From NCBI GenBank assembly GCA_947579665.1, contig OX388347.1, positions 41,548,943 through 41,612,942 on the forward strand: a stretch of DNA of 64,000 bases, in the 5' to 3' direction. Under the pieces are notes generated by a model. It was given only the letters and a program-made list of their open reading frames with translations, was not told the origin of the DNA and did not search any database. The first letter of the stretch is position 1, and every line of letters starts with the position of its first letter. The translations under genes and the position numbers were made by a program. The stretch comes from Sympetrum striolatum (lineage: Eukaryota; Arthropoda; Insecta; Odonata; Libellulidae). Shown in pieces: positions 47,516 through 60,454 of this stretch.

Positions 47516-49251
47516 GCATGGAGGCTTGAAACATACTCTTATCTCGGGTGCATGCACTAAAGGAATTAGGCTCAATTCATTTTATTTTTAATTTTCTCAG
47601 AGATAATTTCGTTGTCAGTAATAATAGTCCTGTAAAACTTGTATGATAGATAAATGATGTAAAGTCATGTTTATGTTCGCTATTGTGAAAATGTACCATT
47701 AGCGAGGGCAGTACCTTATCATTATTGTGTACCGTTGTAGCTAGATAATATATGTTCTACAGTAATCAATAACGTTGAATTAATTTAAATTAGTATTGCA
47801 TTAGAGTGTACAGAGTGGATATGTGCTAATTTAAACAAATGTTTCATAATGTTACAGATGGACTCATATAATAATTTGAAATTTTTAAACAATGTTTTTA
47901 ATTTTGAATGTGACAGTAAATAAAAATTACCAAATGCCTCGTGAGCGAAAATAAGAAGTCTTGAAATCTATTACGCTCGGAAGCATCAGTAAAATGGATC
48001 TTCTTTTTTCTTTGTTTTAGTTTGGCAAATAGTATATCTCAGTGGTTGAAATAATATCGCAAATATAATTCTGCACTGTCCAAAGCATGCAGTGCGATGA
48101 ATTTGAATTGTGAATGATGAATGTGCGAAGACAGACAATTCACATTGGGAATTAAATTGTGTATTGAAAAAAATAATTCTGAAAAAATATTTTACTGAAT
48201 AGAGATTTATTTATTTAATAGATAATTTAAATATTTTTTAGATCTCGTGGACAATTAGATTCATTCCCTGGAGAACATGCAGTGTAAAGAAAGATGTATT
48301 TCTCAATTAATAATTAATTATTAATTCCAGTGATTTTTTGTGCTATGAGCGAAAAAAACATTTGGATTCTTTAGTAATTTGTAACATCTCACACGTATTA
48401 TCTTTCTGGCGAGGATACTCATAAATTATATTTCTTTAATTTTCCCAAAGTTAATATACTAAATCCTCGTTGAAAGAATATCTCTAAGCTTACAGTGAGC
48501 AACAGCGGAATTTTCAGGCCATAATTACATGGAGATAAATGGAAGAATGCATACGTAAAGCGGAACTGCCGCAAGATTCGCCGCAAATGATTTCAGGAAA
48601 TACGGGAGCGAAACGAATATGGTGGTTGTATTTGGTGCGGGACCATTGAAGAAGGAGAAAAATCTGTAGCCCGGAGGCGATGTATAATGCATTCGTAGAT
48701 AAGGCAGCTTTGAGGGATATTAAAGGCAGATTTAACCAACAAGATTACATCGTACGGTAGATTCTTTAAAAGGAAAAACTACATTTGTAAAGACCCGGGG
48801 AGATTTACTTTTAATTATATTACAGCAAGATAAACGCAGTACTCATTACCAACCGTGGTTCCAGAGTAAGATAATTAATATGCAAATAAACAGAAGACAA
48901 AAAAATATTTTCAGGCAAAGTTTTCAGTGTTTTATGAATAGGTTGGGTAAATCTATTACCAAGGATTTAATATATAATCCTGCATTTTAACCTTACGTAG
49001 AAAATTTTGTTTGTTGAAATATTTTATCAGAGATTTGTTCCCTTGGAAGGAAAAGAAATCTCAGTAAATGTTACTAAAATTTGCTACTCAAGTTCATAAT
49101 ATACGGGAATAATGAATAGAAAGCTTTAGATATGCGCATTTGGTATGTATTGATAGTAGCTTGTGTTGCACTCTAGCTCTTTCTTAAAATTAGAGTCCAG
49201 TTTATTTATGTGCTAATCTACGTACTAATGTATAACTATAACTAATGTAAC
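47516..49251. other. AT-rich stretch with one perfect palindrome
   Basis: No gene. A 22 bp perfect AT palindrome lies at 48305-48326 (arms AATTAATAATT and AATTATTAATT). Confidence 0.45.
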
Positions 49252-49953
49252 AATCCACCTCAAGCAATCCGTAAAATGCTAGTCTCCACTATCGTTCTTC
49301 CGGCATATGACTACTGTTCCCTAGTGTACGATGATATAACAGCCGAGCTAGACCTTAAATTACTTCGTCTTCTTAATAACTGCATCCGATTCATTTTTGA
49401 CCTTCGGAAAGATGTTCATATCTCCAATTACCGCCGTCAGTTGAAGTGGTTAAGACCAGATATCAGGAGAAAATTTGTTTACAGTTTTTCACGATCTTCA
49501 ACCACTGTTCATCTAATTGTAAGACATGTTTACCTACAAATACTCTGTTTCCTGTAAAACTACCCCATCCGGCCCTAACTATCTTCTATGCCCAATCCCT
49601 CGGACTAACACTTACCTAAAATCCCTTTTAATTTCTTCATCTAATTTCTGGAGCAACCTGACTTTACACATTAAAAATTCCACCTCCGCACAATCATTTA
49701 AAGAAAAACTGTTTGATTACCATTTTGTTACTACAGAGTGACTCTTATTACCATATTATTGGCTTATTTCTTTCTCTTTATTCTTTTTTGTATTAATTTT
49801 TGTAAGCAGTCTATATTTTGTTTTACGAACTATTGTTTATAATTTGATTTATTTATTTTTTGTGAGCAGATAGAATTTGTATGTTTTTCTTTCCTGCTCT
49901 TATGGGACTTATAATCCCAGAGCAAAATAAATTTATTATTATTATAATGTTTA
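49252..49953 (+). mobile_element. 5'-truncated LINE 3' end (family L-A), copy 2
   Basis: Plus frame 49276-49557 carries TIVLPAYDYCSLVY and NNCIRFIFDLRKDVHISNYR (post-reverse-transcriptase block), then a frameshift into frame 49526-49741 with TTPSGPNYLLCPIPRTNTYL and KEKLFDYHFVTTE-stop. The untranslated region has GAGCAGATAGAATTTGTA and ATCCCAGAGCAAAATAAA, and ends in (ATT)n at 49938-49950. It matches 20010-20442 closely in coding and untranslated parts. The truncated 5' end and the frameshift make it non-functional. Confidence 0.8.
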
Positions 49954-50011
49954 CTAAATCAATAAAATAATTTGCGAAACCAAAAGAACAATAAAAAAGG
50001 CTTAAGTCTTT

Positions 50012-50177
50012 CGGATTCCACCGCTACGACAGAAGCCTTGAAGCGACGACGTTTCGCCTACGTTTCAGTAGGCTTCTTCAGGTCGAATATTATAGTTCGA
50101 TCTCTGGCCTGAAGAAGCCTACGGAAACGTAGGCGAACATCGTCGCTTCAAAGCTTCAGTCATCGCAGTGGAATCCG
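50012..50177. mobile_element. 166 bp palindromic (foldback) element with a hammerhead-like core
   Basis: Arms 50012-50082 and 50108-50177 are inverted copies with few mismatches. A 10 bp direct repeat AAGGCTTAAG at 49997-50006 and 50226-50235 may be a target duplication of a slightly larger unit. Within the right arm, CTGAAGA (50109-50115), a perfect 7 bp stem GCCTACG/CGTAGGC with a GAAA loop (50117-50134), then GAA (50135-50137) recall a hammerhead ribozyme core. One extra A at 50116 breaks the canonical layout. The left arm has the same arrangement on the minus strand. Confidence 0.7.
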
Positions 50178-50239
50178 AAATACATCATGGGAACAACCGA
50201 TCGCAGCGGAAACCTTCGAATTCACAAGGCTTAAGAACG

Positions 50240-51574
50240 TAAGAATTTTTATTTCTTACCTTGAAAATATTAAATTGATTTATGATAATAATAACTAACC
50301 ACCGGAAAGGATTTTTCAACTTTAGAACGCTTTTTAGTAGTTGCGTATGAATTTGGTTTTACAGAAGAAAGATTGCGCTTAGTAAATACCTATGAATACA
50401 TTTCAACTTTTATCGTAATTCCTAAATACATATTCCGGACATAATAATGTCCATGGAATTCTCTCACAGTAATTTTGATTAGAACAAATTTTTTTCCTGA
50501 AAATTTTGCGGCGAGTATCAGTTTATGAGAACAATGATGCTATTCGTTTTCGCAGAGTTTAATTCAAATATGTTGGGCCTTGGGAAGGTACTATTTGAAT
50601 GTATCTCAGCGTTTCATTACGAAGTGAGCATCGCGAAATCACTTCGCCCGCGATCCATTCTTCTGAGTAAGCCCAGGGGAAAATGTCGGATGGATGACGT
50701 AATAGCAGGTGTGAGCGATTCCATGCAGCCCAGTGAAATGTCCCTAATCCTTGTCTTGGCTCCTCTCGCCGCTGCCCACGCTCTATCCTCGATAAATGAG
50801 CGTCCGTGTTGCAACCGGTTCGGCAGCGGACGCTAACTATTATTCCAACAACAGGAGGGATTTCGCAGGCGATGATAATGCTTTCAACTAAAATATATGC
50901 ATAAATACCACATGCATCGTCGTATAACACGCACCATGGTTTAAGGAAGAAATTTGAATTGAATAGCTAAATTTTAAAATAAAAGGCTTGGAATGGTCAG
51001 GAAGAACACACTCTTCAAAGCAGCTGCAAACGACTACACAATTAAATTTGCTTAATAAAAGGTTTATCAGGGTGTTGATGTGAGTGTGAGTGTGTATGTG
51101 TGATCGCTAAAAACTCGAAAGTCGCAAGAAATTAAAAACAAAAAATCAAACTTTATACATAATTAAAAGTCGACATCGCACATTTAATTTATTTCGCCGA
51201 ATTTGAATTAAAATTATCTTATAAAATCAAACTAAACACCAAAAGAAGGAAATAGACTATCAATACGATTGTTGAAGCGGAGCTCATGCATTTTAATCAA
51301 TAAATTAAGTGCCTAGAACCGTTTAAATGGAGTAAGTAAGTAGTAATAGTAAGAGTTAATGATAGAATATATGTATCAGAAGACATTACGTGAGATTTTT
51401 CTCATTTACAGTAACGAATATTATACTGGGACGAATCAACTTGGACAATCTTATGACAATTTAGAAGAGCTTATTATTTGCCGCGATTGCGTTAACTGCT
51501 GTAATAAATTAAGAAAGCAATAAATAATAATTTGTACAAATAAATGGAAAATTTGCTTTACGCTGAGCAAATCC
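50240..51574. other. AT-rich with one GC-richer patch (50525-50840)
   Basis: Frames in the patch are open on both strands (50525-50836 plus, 50930-50559 minus) but carry no recognisable motif. A short GT-rich run (GAGTGTGAGTGTGTATGTGT) is at about 51082. No gene called. Confidence 0.4.
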
Positions 51575-51612
51575 ACATCTACAGTCCGTCTGCTATTATC
51601 CTAAATAAAGAC
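51575..51612 (+). repeat. Dispersed repeat ending AATAAAGACGAC, copy 4
   Basis: Short match to the end of 8875-9078: CTATTATCCTAAATAAAGAC. Only the terminal block is recognisable. Confidence 0.35.
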
Positions 51613-54600
51613 GACTCTGTTTTGTTTTCAATTTTAATTCTTTCAATGAGAGCTTGCATCAAAGCGTGAAAACATGTCCTTCCGAAAGTGCTGTTCTCTT
51701 CTTCTTCAGTTTAAATTTTGAATGAACGTAATATATGTGTGATTTAGTGCACTGCAAAGCTTAAATCAACACAATTTAACAAAATTTCGGGAAACACCGG
51801 CTTATAGATAAAGAGAACATATAAGGCACATGTGTCGCGTACTGTAGTTGATAATTGCGTATAGAATGACAGAATTTTACATCTCATTTGTGATATTTGC
51901 CAACTATTACTTTCTTGAGAGTAGCAATCAGTGTGCATCATCAATATTTTTCTGCTGATAATCAACGTGCACGTCAGTATTTATAAGTTGAAATGCTGAG
52001 TATTTGTTTACATGTGCGCATGTCTCTTATAATTTCTAATTGAGAATTAGTATTAGTTCGAATTTCCCTGTTGAGAATCAACGGACTCTTCAGTAAGTAC
52101 AAGTTAAAATAATAGTGGACATTTGACCCGTGGAGAGGTAAACGGAAAACATGAGGAGGAATGTTTTTTATATTTTTGTTATTATTATTTTTTATATTTG
52201 ATCTACACTCATAAAATACATATCTTTCATCAATTATCATTCCGTGTTAAGCAGATTTTGGTGTTACCTTTTTAATTTTTTTATTCCAAGTCCTATTTCT
52301 CACTATTTTTAAAAATATATTTTTCTTCCCTAATAAAGTTTCAATTTCATTAAAATAATAATATAAGGGATAATTTAAAATTATTTACACGTAAAGATAA
52401 TAACGCTAAAATAAACATGACTATTTGAGTTAACGAAATTACATGGTTCATTTCTTGACAATGTGATGCATAATATCATTCAGCTAGAAATCATATACAA
52501 CTCTCACTGAACTCAAGGTCAATACCATGAAAAAAAATGAGATTAATTTTCACCGACGACTACACTGATTAAGCTTTAACATTAACAATTTTTGAGTAAA
52601 GCCCTAAAATTATTTTCAAACAGAAAATGAAGGTCGAGATTTTGAGCACCTCGCCGACTCTCCAGATAAAGTTAGACGTTGTTAGCCGCGAAACCCTTAT
52701 GTAGGTCATTCTTCTAAGTCCGTAGTTAAGCTCCGTAACCATGAAGCGCATTATCGGTGCAGAGTCGACTTTTAATGCATTTATGCCTCGGAGAGGAGTC
52801 CCCCCTGATTAAGTGCTTCGGGCCACGTTGTGATTTTCCGCGCATTTCGGCCTACAGCGTTAATATGATCACGCTGCGAAAGCATTCCCAGGCTTTATTT
52901 CAACGCAAAGACAATGGAAAACCATTGGGGATGACGCATTACCGCACATGTCTTGCATTCACATGGACACGATACGGATTCTTGCCCCAGAGACACTCGT
53001 TTGAATTTCTCTTACATTGAAAAATTAAGTAATTTATCTTAAATTCGACCCTTTTGATGGCTGACTTCACAGGTTTCGAAATTTTATTCTATTTATCGAT
53101 TTTTTCTTTTAAAAAACATATCTTGTTTCCATTTTATTATATTATCTTTCAAAATGAGATCTTTGGCTTCCAAAAACTCTAAAATACATACAAAAATAAA
53201 AAAATCTTGGATTCTCATTTCTTTTCTTCCTGGTATGGACCTCCTGTAAATCTACATGGATCCTTGGCGTACCATGGATTACTTTCACGACCTTTTCTCC
53301 ACGACGGTTCCTGATTTTTTCGTTTATATTTTTGGTTTGATCTCACTTTTAGTTTTGTTCAAGCTTCTCTGAGGCCTTGGGATATCTTATTATGATTTTT
53401 ACTGAAAGTTGAATTACCTTGAAAAACCTTCTTGCTTATCCGTATCAAACACGGACGAGCTAATTAGTTATAGAATTAAAATTTAATTGCAACAAAAATT
53501 CTGATATTTTTTTCAAACCAGGAAAATATTTTTCTTCAATCCTTGCGAAATTACCCATGTAACGACTTATATAATTGTTCTTTCAAGGTAGGTATCGTAG
53601 TAAGTTCTATATAATCCTCGATAACGTCTTTATCTTCTTCCATCTTTTTGTATTTGTGCGGTCGATGTAAAGTTTGTCAACAGTGTTGGGGTTTAATAAT
53701 GTATGTAAAGTTTACACCAAAACAATCAAACGGGTGCTACTACTACTCCAGAATCTTATGCATCCGACGATACACAGTTTCAAAATATGGTAACACTGCA
53801 AACTACTGCCAGCCATAAATTCTCTCCCTTCTTTTTCCGCGGTTTGTATGTGTCTCAAAGAAGTCAAAGAGAGCTCTGGACGAGTGTTTTCGGTAGATAT
53901 AGTTGGAAAGATTTCATATTAAGAAATAGAAGCAGAAGTGAGTTAAACAAGAAAATGTTCTTCAATCGTTATCAAGAAACACAAAACTCCTCTCCTTGGT
54001 ATAATATTGTATTGGAAAATATCACAGTGATTACCAACATTAGGATGGATGTAATATCTTACATTTCTATGGAATAAGGCCACCTAGGGATGTACCACTA
54101 TCGTTGACAATTTTTAGGGCAGAATTGTACCTCAGACTTCAAATTATAAATTTTAGTCTGGAATATCTGAATTCGGTTATTTAATCAAATTTTCCTCGAT
54201 AAAGTGAGACGAGGAAACTCTTGACACAAGTCTTGCTTGGAATCGTCCTCTTTAAGCGATTATCAGGAATAGAAACTTTCTGCCTTATCATACATTCCGG
54301 TAGCAGCAATAAAGGCCTGGCGTATATTAATATGCATAAACGGTAATAGGTTTTCCATGTCTGAATGAAAAAATCTCATTCAAAATACAAATCTGGGTTG
54401 GAAACTTAATCTGCACCTCGCAGAAAAGAAGTTCCTAGGGGAGTTTACTGACCGTTGTGATAGGGACGGAGAATATTTATGAAATATCACTTTTATGCGG
54501 CATGAAAGTAAGTTGGAGGTCGTTGGTCCATCGGTACCACCTCTTTGAAATAGTTAAGACAAATCTTTTCAAATGGGAGAATAACAGCTCTAATGGTAAA

Positions 54601-56525
54601 GGGGGAAAGGAATAGACACAGAGAGATAAGCTATCATTTACATAATACAATAGAGAATGAATTGAACGAGTATTTAACATTTTAACTTCGAGCTTGAATA
54701 TAAGACGTAACATAAATATCAATATTCACTGAAATTTAAAGCAAGAATAAACAATTTTCACATGGTAAAAGAGATAAAAACCCTCAAAGAAAAATATTTG
54801 TTTTATTTTAAATAAAAAGTAGAATGGAGACAGAAAGAATCGCTCTCTTATATTTCACCCATGGTATCGGTGCCAAAAAGAATCACGTTAGAACATGTAA
54901 CTTTTCAATTAAATTCCATGAAATTATTACGACATTTAAATTCATAATCCATCTCTTTAAACGTCAATTCCTTTGTTTATTGTACCATCTATTTTAAACG
55001 TTATTTTAACAGGTAAAATTTGATTCTGTCATTTAATGGAAGTTTCCTACGCAGCTCAGGTAGTTGAATTATTAATAGAAATAGAAAGTATATAAATACA
55101 ATAATAAATGCCTTGCTTCCTTCTATTATACTCACCCAATGATAATAAACTTCTTATATTCCAAATTAAAATTAATGTTCACTATTAACACGATATAAAA
55201 TGTTGATGTGCGATGTAAATAATTAGATGTTCCAGGAATTAATGTTATAAAGGCAAAGTTTCATTAAATAACTCTGTTAGTGACTTTGTTGGAACTTAGT
55301 TGAAGCTAGTTTAAAGGAGAATGTAGACCAAGGCAAAGGGTACTTTTTGCGGACGCTTTTGCGATAGAAGGAATGTAATATCCTTCCTCTAAACTACGAG
55401 AAAAAGCGCTACCTGCTTCTAAACTATCCCAAAGTTTAAGAGGCTTCGAGAGGCTTAGTTACTAACAAACTACTCTTCAATTCATAAGATACATCTTCAC
55501 GATTTATTTTGAAAAGTCATCGTTAAATCATCTTCAATTATTCAGTCAGTTGTTGTTTCATTTGATAGCGGTATCCATTTTGCTAAAACTACCGCAATTG
55601 CAGTAAGCTTGTTACGAAGGAAACATTGGAAATTTTCCCCTACGTTTGGGGAATGACAACCTATCTTGTACCCTCGTTGAACATTCCACTCTTTATATCA
55701 TATCACTCTCTATCACACTAAGAGATGAATTAATAATACTAAATGCGTGATATGTTGAAATAAGACCTTAGCGTCCAAGGCGCTTGCTTGCCACAAATAT
55801 TGCTATGGTTCAATATTAGTTCATACTTAGTTTAATCATTAGTTTCATCAACATAGTTCATCAGTTCATTTTTAGTAATTGGAGGCTGAGATCAATTCAG
55901 CCGGTAAATATGAGTGCTATAAGTTAAAATAGGTTATAATAGATCTGAAAAAAGTACTGATTGCAAAATTACCTTCATTTCGTATCGTTAAGCCATAACC
56001 TCTATAACTTCCAAAAGAATTTATACACTTTGAATATGTGAATTTTATATTTTTATATATAATATTAAAAAAACCTTTACTTTGCCTGTCGTGATTTATC
56101 TTTTTCTCTTTCCTTAAATATTTTCTACTCCATTTTCAGGTGTTTTACACTCCCATTTTCTTTGTTGGCATTTTCCTATCGTAGAAATGCTTTCTCTGTG
56201 ATCAAGATTCTTAGTTTTTCTTTTATTCACAAAAACTTTATTTTCCGTATTTCATCTACATTTCCACATTCATTGATGGATCTTTATTGGTTATATCCTT
56301 GTTTTTTTTTTCTTTGTGTTAGGAAGGGTGAAATGGTAGATGGGATTATCAAGTCCCAATTACACCTGATAAAGGCGTTTTAATGTATTTTTACATGTAT
56401 ACGCATTTATCTATTAAGATATTTTTACATTAGATTTTTAAAAATATAATATCCGCAGACATTTTGTAAAATTCGAACTTAACAGAAAAAATACAATAAT
56501 AATAATAATTTTTATTTCACACAAA
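51613..56525. other. Long AT-rich stretch, nothing recognised
   Basis: A GC-richer patch at about 52600-53020 and many short frames; none with a domain. No tRNA-like sequence or LINE block noticed. Confidence 0.4.
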
Positions 56526-56537
56526 TAGAAATTATAC

Positions 56538-56664
56538 GGGCTCCCAGATAGTCATGTGGACAGCGCGTTCGCCTTTGGTGAAAGCGGTCCCGGGTTCGAT
56601 TACCGGTGGGAGCCAATGTGCGAAATGACCTAAGCTGTCGAAGCACTTTTAACAATACTACTAC
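56538..56664 (+). mobile_element. Complete tRNA-derived SINE, family A copy 3
   Basis: 127 bp flanked by a perfect 12 bp target duplication TAGAAATTATAC (56526-56537 and 56665-56676). Head: GGCTCCC pairs with GGGAGCC (56607-56613) as an acceptor-like stem, with an A-box-like TAGTCATGTGG and B box GGGTTCGATTACC. Body: CGAAATGACCTAAGC, TCGAAGCACTTTTA. Tail: ACTACTACT. Target duplication, tail and sister copies show that it arrived by retrotransposition. The partner LINE cannot be named; the tail does not match the (ATT)n LINEs seen here. Confidence 0.9.
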
Positions 56665-56911
56665 TAGAAATTATACATATATAGATAAGTTATAAGTGAG
56701 TGAAATATAGACATACCCAAAGAAAACTTGTATGGGGATATTGCCTTCACTTAATATAGCAGAGATTGTTCGACAGCAGAAAATTAATTATAAATAAAAA
56801 ACTCATTGGGCACAATAAGAAAATAAATAATACTGAGATAAATACAAATAGAAGTAAATACAAACAGAATAAATATAAAACGTTAATATTTTGCATGTGT
56901 TACGTTATTTT

Positions 56912-57042
56912 TAATATTCACTATACGTCATCTTGAAATAAATAAACTTTGTAGCTTTCACAATATATATATATATATTATGGAAGCTACGAAATTAATT
57001 TATTTCAAGATGGTTATATCACCTCTCTACGAAGTGAATATT
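56912..57042. repeat. (AT)n-centred foldback
   Basis: Arms around 56912-56960 and 56981-57042 are inverted. TCATCTTGAAATAAAT and CTTTGTAGCTTTC face GGAAGCTACGAAA and ATTTATTTCAAGATGG, and AATATTCACT faces AGTGAATATT further out, where the right arm has extra bases. The centre is an (AT)n run at 56963-56979. It looks like a MITE or hairpin with a slippage-expanded loop. Confidence 0.7.
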
Positions 57043-57229
57043 GAGCATATTAATTGTATTCCATTATACATAATGAGTGGTGGTCCTGATTTTCCCTGAA
57101 TTTCCATAAAATTAAGGGATACATTTCCTACCGGTTGAGTATCTCTTCTTGCTGTCAGAGTTAATATAATATTGCATTATAATGGACTTAAATAGCATTT
57201 TCTGCCTCTGAGCTAACATTATACACGCG

Positions 57230-57930
57230 AGCGGCATTGATGGCATCGCTAGGAAATCGCTCTCTACGTCGTCACATCCGGAAAGCAACAGTTCTTTAGA
57301 TGGACGCTCCAGACAAGAGCGTCGCCGATTATCGACCACGGTCTCCTAAGACTTAACTCCTTCAGCTCGGAAAATCTGGGACCCACTAACCACCGTTTCC
57401 TCCTCTAATCCTCCAACCACGCCCCCTTCCTTCCTCTATCCTCACCTTCCCCACTTGCCTACCCACGGAAAATTTCCCCGCCAAAGGGAATCCTAGGCCG
57501 CTTCTCCCGAGACTTTAAAGGTCCTTTGTCCCGCGACCTGTGTTCTAGGTGGCTTCAGAGGCTCCCTCGAAACTCCTTTCTTTTCCACTTTTTACTTCCT
57601 TCGAGGTCCTCGTGCTCGGCAACCTTTTTCCTCCGACTCTTTGAAGGAGTTGATTCCGACTCTTTGAGAGGATTATTTTGTGTTCGGGGCAAAAGGGGCT
57701 TTTTCATCTCTTTCTCGTATATTGGGTGCATCGAAGACATTCTGGCATCGAGATATTTTCCTTTGAGTGCTAAAAAAATCGGAGATTTCCGCGAAATTTT
57801 GATCCAAAATGCCCTTGTGCAGATTATGAGCGAGAGACGCTTTATACACTTTATGGGAAAAAGGGGGATTTTGCATCCATGGGATGAATGGGGCCCCGGA
57901 AATGATTAGGATGGATCAATTGGGTTTTTC
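57230..57930. other. GC-richer island
   Basis: CT-rich at 57380-57600, then mixed. A 127-codon plus-strand frame (57526-57909) overlaps two minus-strand frames and has no recognisable domain. I do not call a gene. Confidence 0.4.
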
Positions 57931-58396
57931 ACCGTTGCCATATATGCGTAATCGAATTTTATGGATCTTTGTGCTGTTTTCTCGTCAAAATAGCTCATAA
58001 GTAAATTCAAAAAGCTTGAGAAGCTGAAGAGCTTAGGTCATATATAAGTATTACATAAAGTCCTTATTTTATCTTAATTCTCTACTATATTTAAGCATGT
58101 GTTTGAACATTGGAGGGCATTAAAATATTTCTAATACACTTATAGCGTATAGGAAAGACATTGGAACCTGGAAATTGGAATTGGAATGATTTAGATTTTT
58201 AAAAACTCTCCTATTGCCATCTTTGTTATTGTACGTTCCCAGGTTGTAATCAGTTCTGGAAACGACGAGAAGCCTATTTTCTATGAAATTCCCAATGTAA
58301 CATTTCAATAGCTGTGCTATTATTTTGAGACTTCTTTCAGACGGACTTTACGTTGTTTCAATGACCGCCGACATTGTGAGTACTTAACCCCGACAA
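57931..58396. other. AT-rich spacer
   Basis: No gene. TTCAATAGCTGTGCTATTAT near 58303 matches the block near 16398. Confidence 0.4.
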
Positions 58397-58432
58397 AGAC
58401 GGCATTGGGAGAATTTTTAAAACCTATAATAC
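58397..58432 (-). repeat. Fragment of the 30249-type foldback repeat
   Basis: Minus strand GGTTTTAAAAATTCTCCCAA then TGCCGTCTTTGTCGG matches 30249-30280. Only one arm is recognisable. Confidence 0.5.
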
Positions 58433-60454
58433 ACGTAAAGTAGTTTATGTATTGAAGTGATGAAATTATATTTGTGTACTTTGATAATTATGCGTAAAAA
58501 TGACTGAAATTGCAAGGGAAGACTCTCTTTTTTTGTCCGGGGATTTTGATGAAACTTTTTGTGGTGCTGCAGGAAGTATAGTAATGAAAAACTATATTGG
58601 AGTTCGTCTAAATGGGCCTTCGCAATATAATACCAGTGCTGCCCAACTCATTGTTCTCAATGGAAATCGTACGAACTTAAGTTTCTTGGATAGACAGCAC
58701 AGTTGTTTGCTTTTTAAAAATTGAAATGGATTAGGAGAAAAACTTTATATAGGATCTTATTTAAATAGCAACACAAGCTATAACAGTCATAAATCTTTTG
58801 ACATCGCAACAAAACTTTTCAACCTGTATTATTTCGGGAGATATTTACCAAGTAGTAAGCATAATTTATATAGGGGAGGAATGCAACATATTTCGAACAT
58901 GTGATACGGTCACTTAAATAAAAGATTTTCCATGTTACTATTTTACTTTGATTCCCTTTCCCAAAATAATAACATTGAGAGAGTATAATAATATTTTGTT
59001 GGAGACTCAGCTGACGTTTTTGTGTATGGTAACTCTAGCAATGTCATATTTCTCGGTTAATAATTTCATTTATTAATAAAAGCATCCAATGCATATATTT
59101 CAGGAAGGAGAGGTGGCATTTTATGTGGCTCAGAATAAATGCTAGTTTTTAACGTAGGAATTATGCTGATATTTCCACATTATAAAGCAAAAATCACTCG
59201 TTAGCTGGCCGTCACTTAAAGGAAATATTTCCAAAGAAACCGAGATGGAGTATTTCGAAAATGTATTATAGAATTAATATAGTCGTCGGTGTTATCGTGC
59301 AATTTAATTTGAGGCGCATAGAAAACATTTTATCAAGTTTTGCGCGATACCCTCGCATAACGACTTGTTTTTCTTTCATGTAGCGCGATTAAAGGAGTTT
59401 GTAAATGTTTTCCTCGCTCACTCTTGTCGAGATCATTTTGACTTCTCTATAGTCACGAGTGACAAACTGCTAGGCGAAAGGAAAAACAACTCGATTGCTA
59501 TGGAAAGGATGGAATTCAGATATAAGGGATATGCATGGGATTTTATGACTCTCATCCATACGGCACCTGCGCCTCTAGAAATATAAAACGGAGGCTGCTC
59601 TCCCTATCCGAGGCTCTTTCTGCGGATTTGAGTCGGGATTCGTACAAATGCGAGTATATAAATTCCTTTAGGATTTTTAATAATCCTCCGCAGTAGAGAA
59701 CGCAGAAATTTGCACTCCTGGTGACCCAAATTCGATGAAATTTCTGCATTCGCCGCGAGACTAGGGTTATTTCTCGGATATGCTTTAAATCCGAGAATAT
59801 CTGCGGAATTTGTCACTCGGCTCATTAATTATCTTTTGATTGAAGAGTCAGAATACGGATGGTGTGTATTAATGTGTGTTTTTCTACTACTTTTTTCCTT
59901 CTAATTGTGTGTTTCTCTTCTATGCTGTACGTATTTCTTTATTTCCTTCCTAGTTATACCTCCTTCTTCTTGTTAGAGCTGACTTTTGTTTATCGTGGTA
60001 CTAGTTTCTGGGGAATTTTTCAACAAAGACTTCACCAACCTCGGAATTTATATCTCAGAAAGCTCATCGATAATTTCTACGGAATGTAATATATCCGGAC
60101 CAAAATAAAACATGAATGTGAATTGGGGCACACAGAGGATTCTGCCTAGGTTTGGATTGCTTTAGCAATTGGGGAAAATAAAATTTTCTTGGTTAATTGC
60201 TGGCTCACTCTGCGAAAGAAAATTTTATTTTTATGACTATCTTATTGTTAGATTTGTTATATTAATTTTTCTGCTTGTTACTTTCCAATGAAAAACCGAT
60301 ATACAAATAGACGCATGAAGGAATGAGGGAATAAAAAATATCAATGAAAACATTTAATATATTATTTTTATACACATTCGTAGAATATATAAAATAATTT
60401 ACCTTACCATACCATGTTTTATACAGTACGTAATTTCAAAGTATTACGTAAGTT
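58433..60454. other. AT-rich with a GC-richer patch (59360-59830)
   Basis: No gene recognised. A perfect 16 bp inverted repeat is annotated separately at 60175-60231. Confidence 0.4.
60175..60231. repeat. Perfect 16 bp AT-rich inverted repeat
   Basis: AAAATAAAATTTTCTT (60175-60190) and its complement (60216-60231) with a 25-base loop. Likely hairpin or small foldback remnant. Confidence 0.7.

Noticed and set aside
50525..50930. Opposite-strand open frames of 103 and 123 codons
   Set aside because: Both strands are open over the same bases, which points to composition rather than coding, and neither resembles a known family.
56538..56613. A tRNA gene
   Set aside because: The stem GGCTCCC/GGGAGCC and B box are present, but the A box and anticodon region are poor, and the sequence sits in a repeated unit with tail and target duplication. 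It is a SINE.
57526..57909. A 127-codon plus-strand open frame as a gene
   Set aside because: It overlaps two opposite-strand frames in a GC-richer segment and shows no recognisable motif, signal peptide or splice structure.
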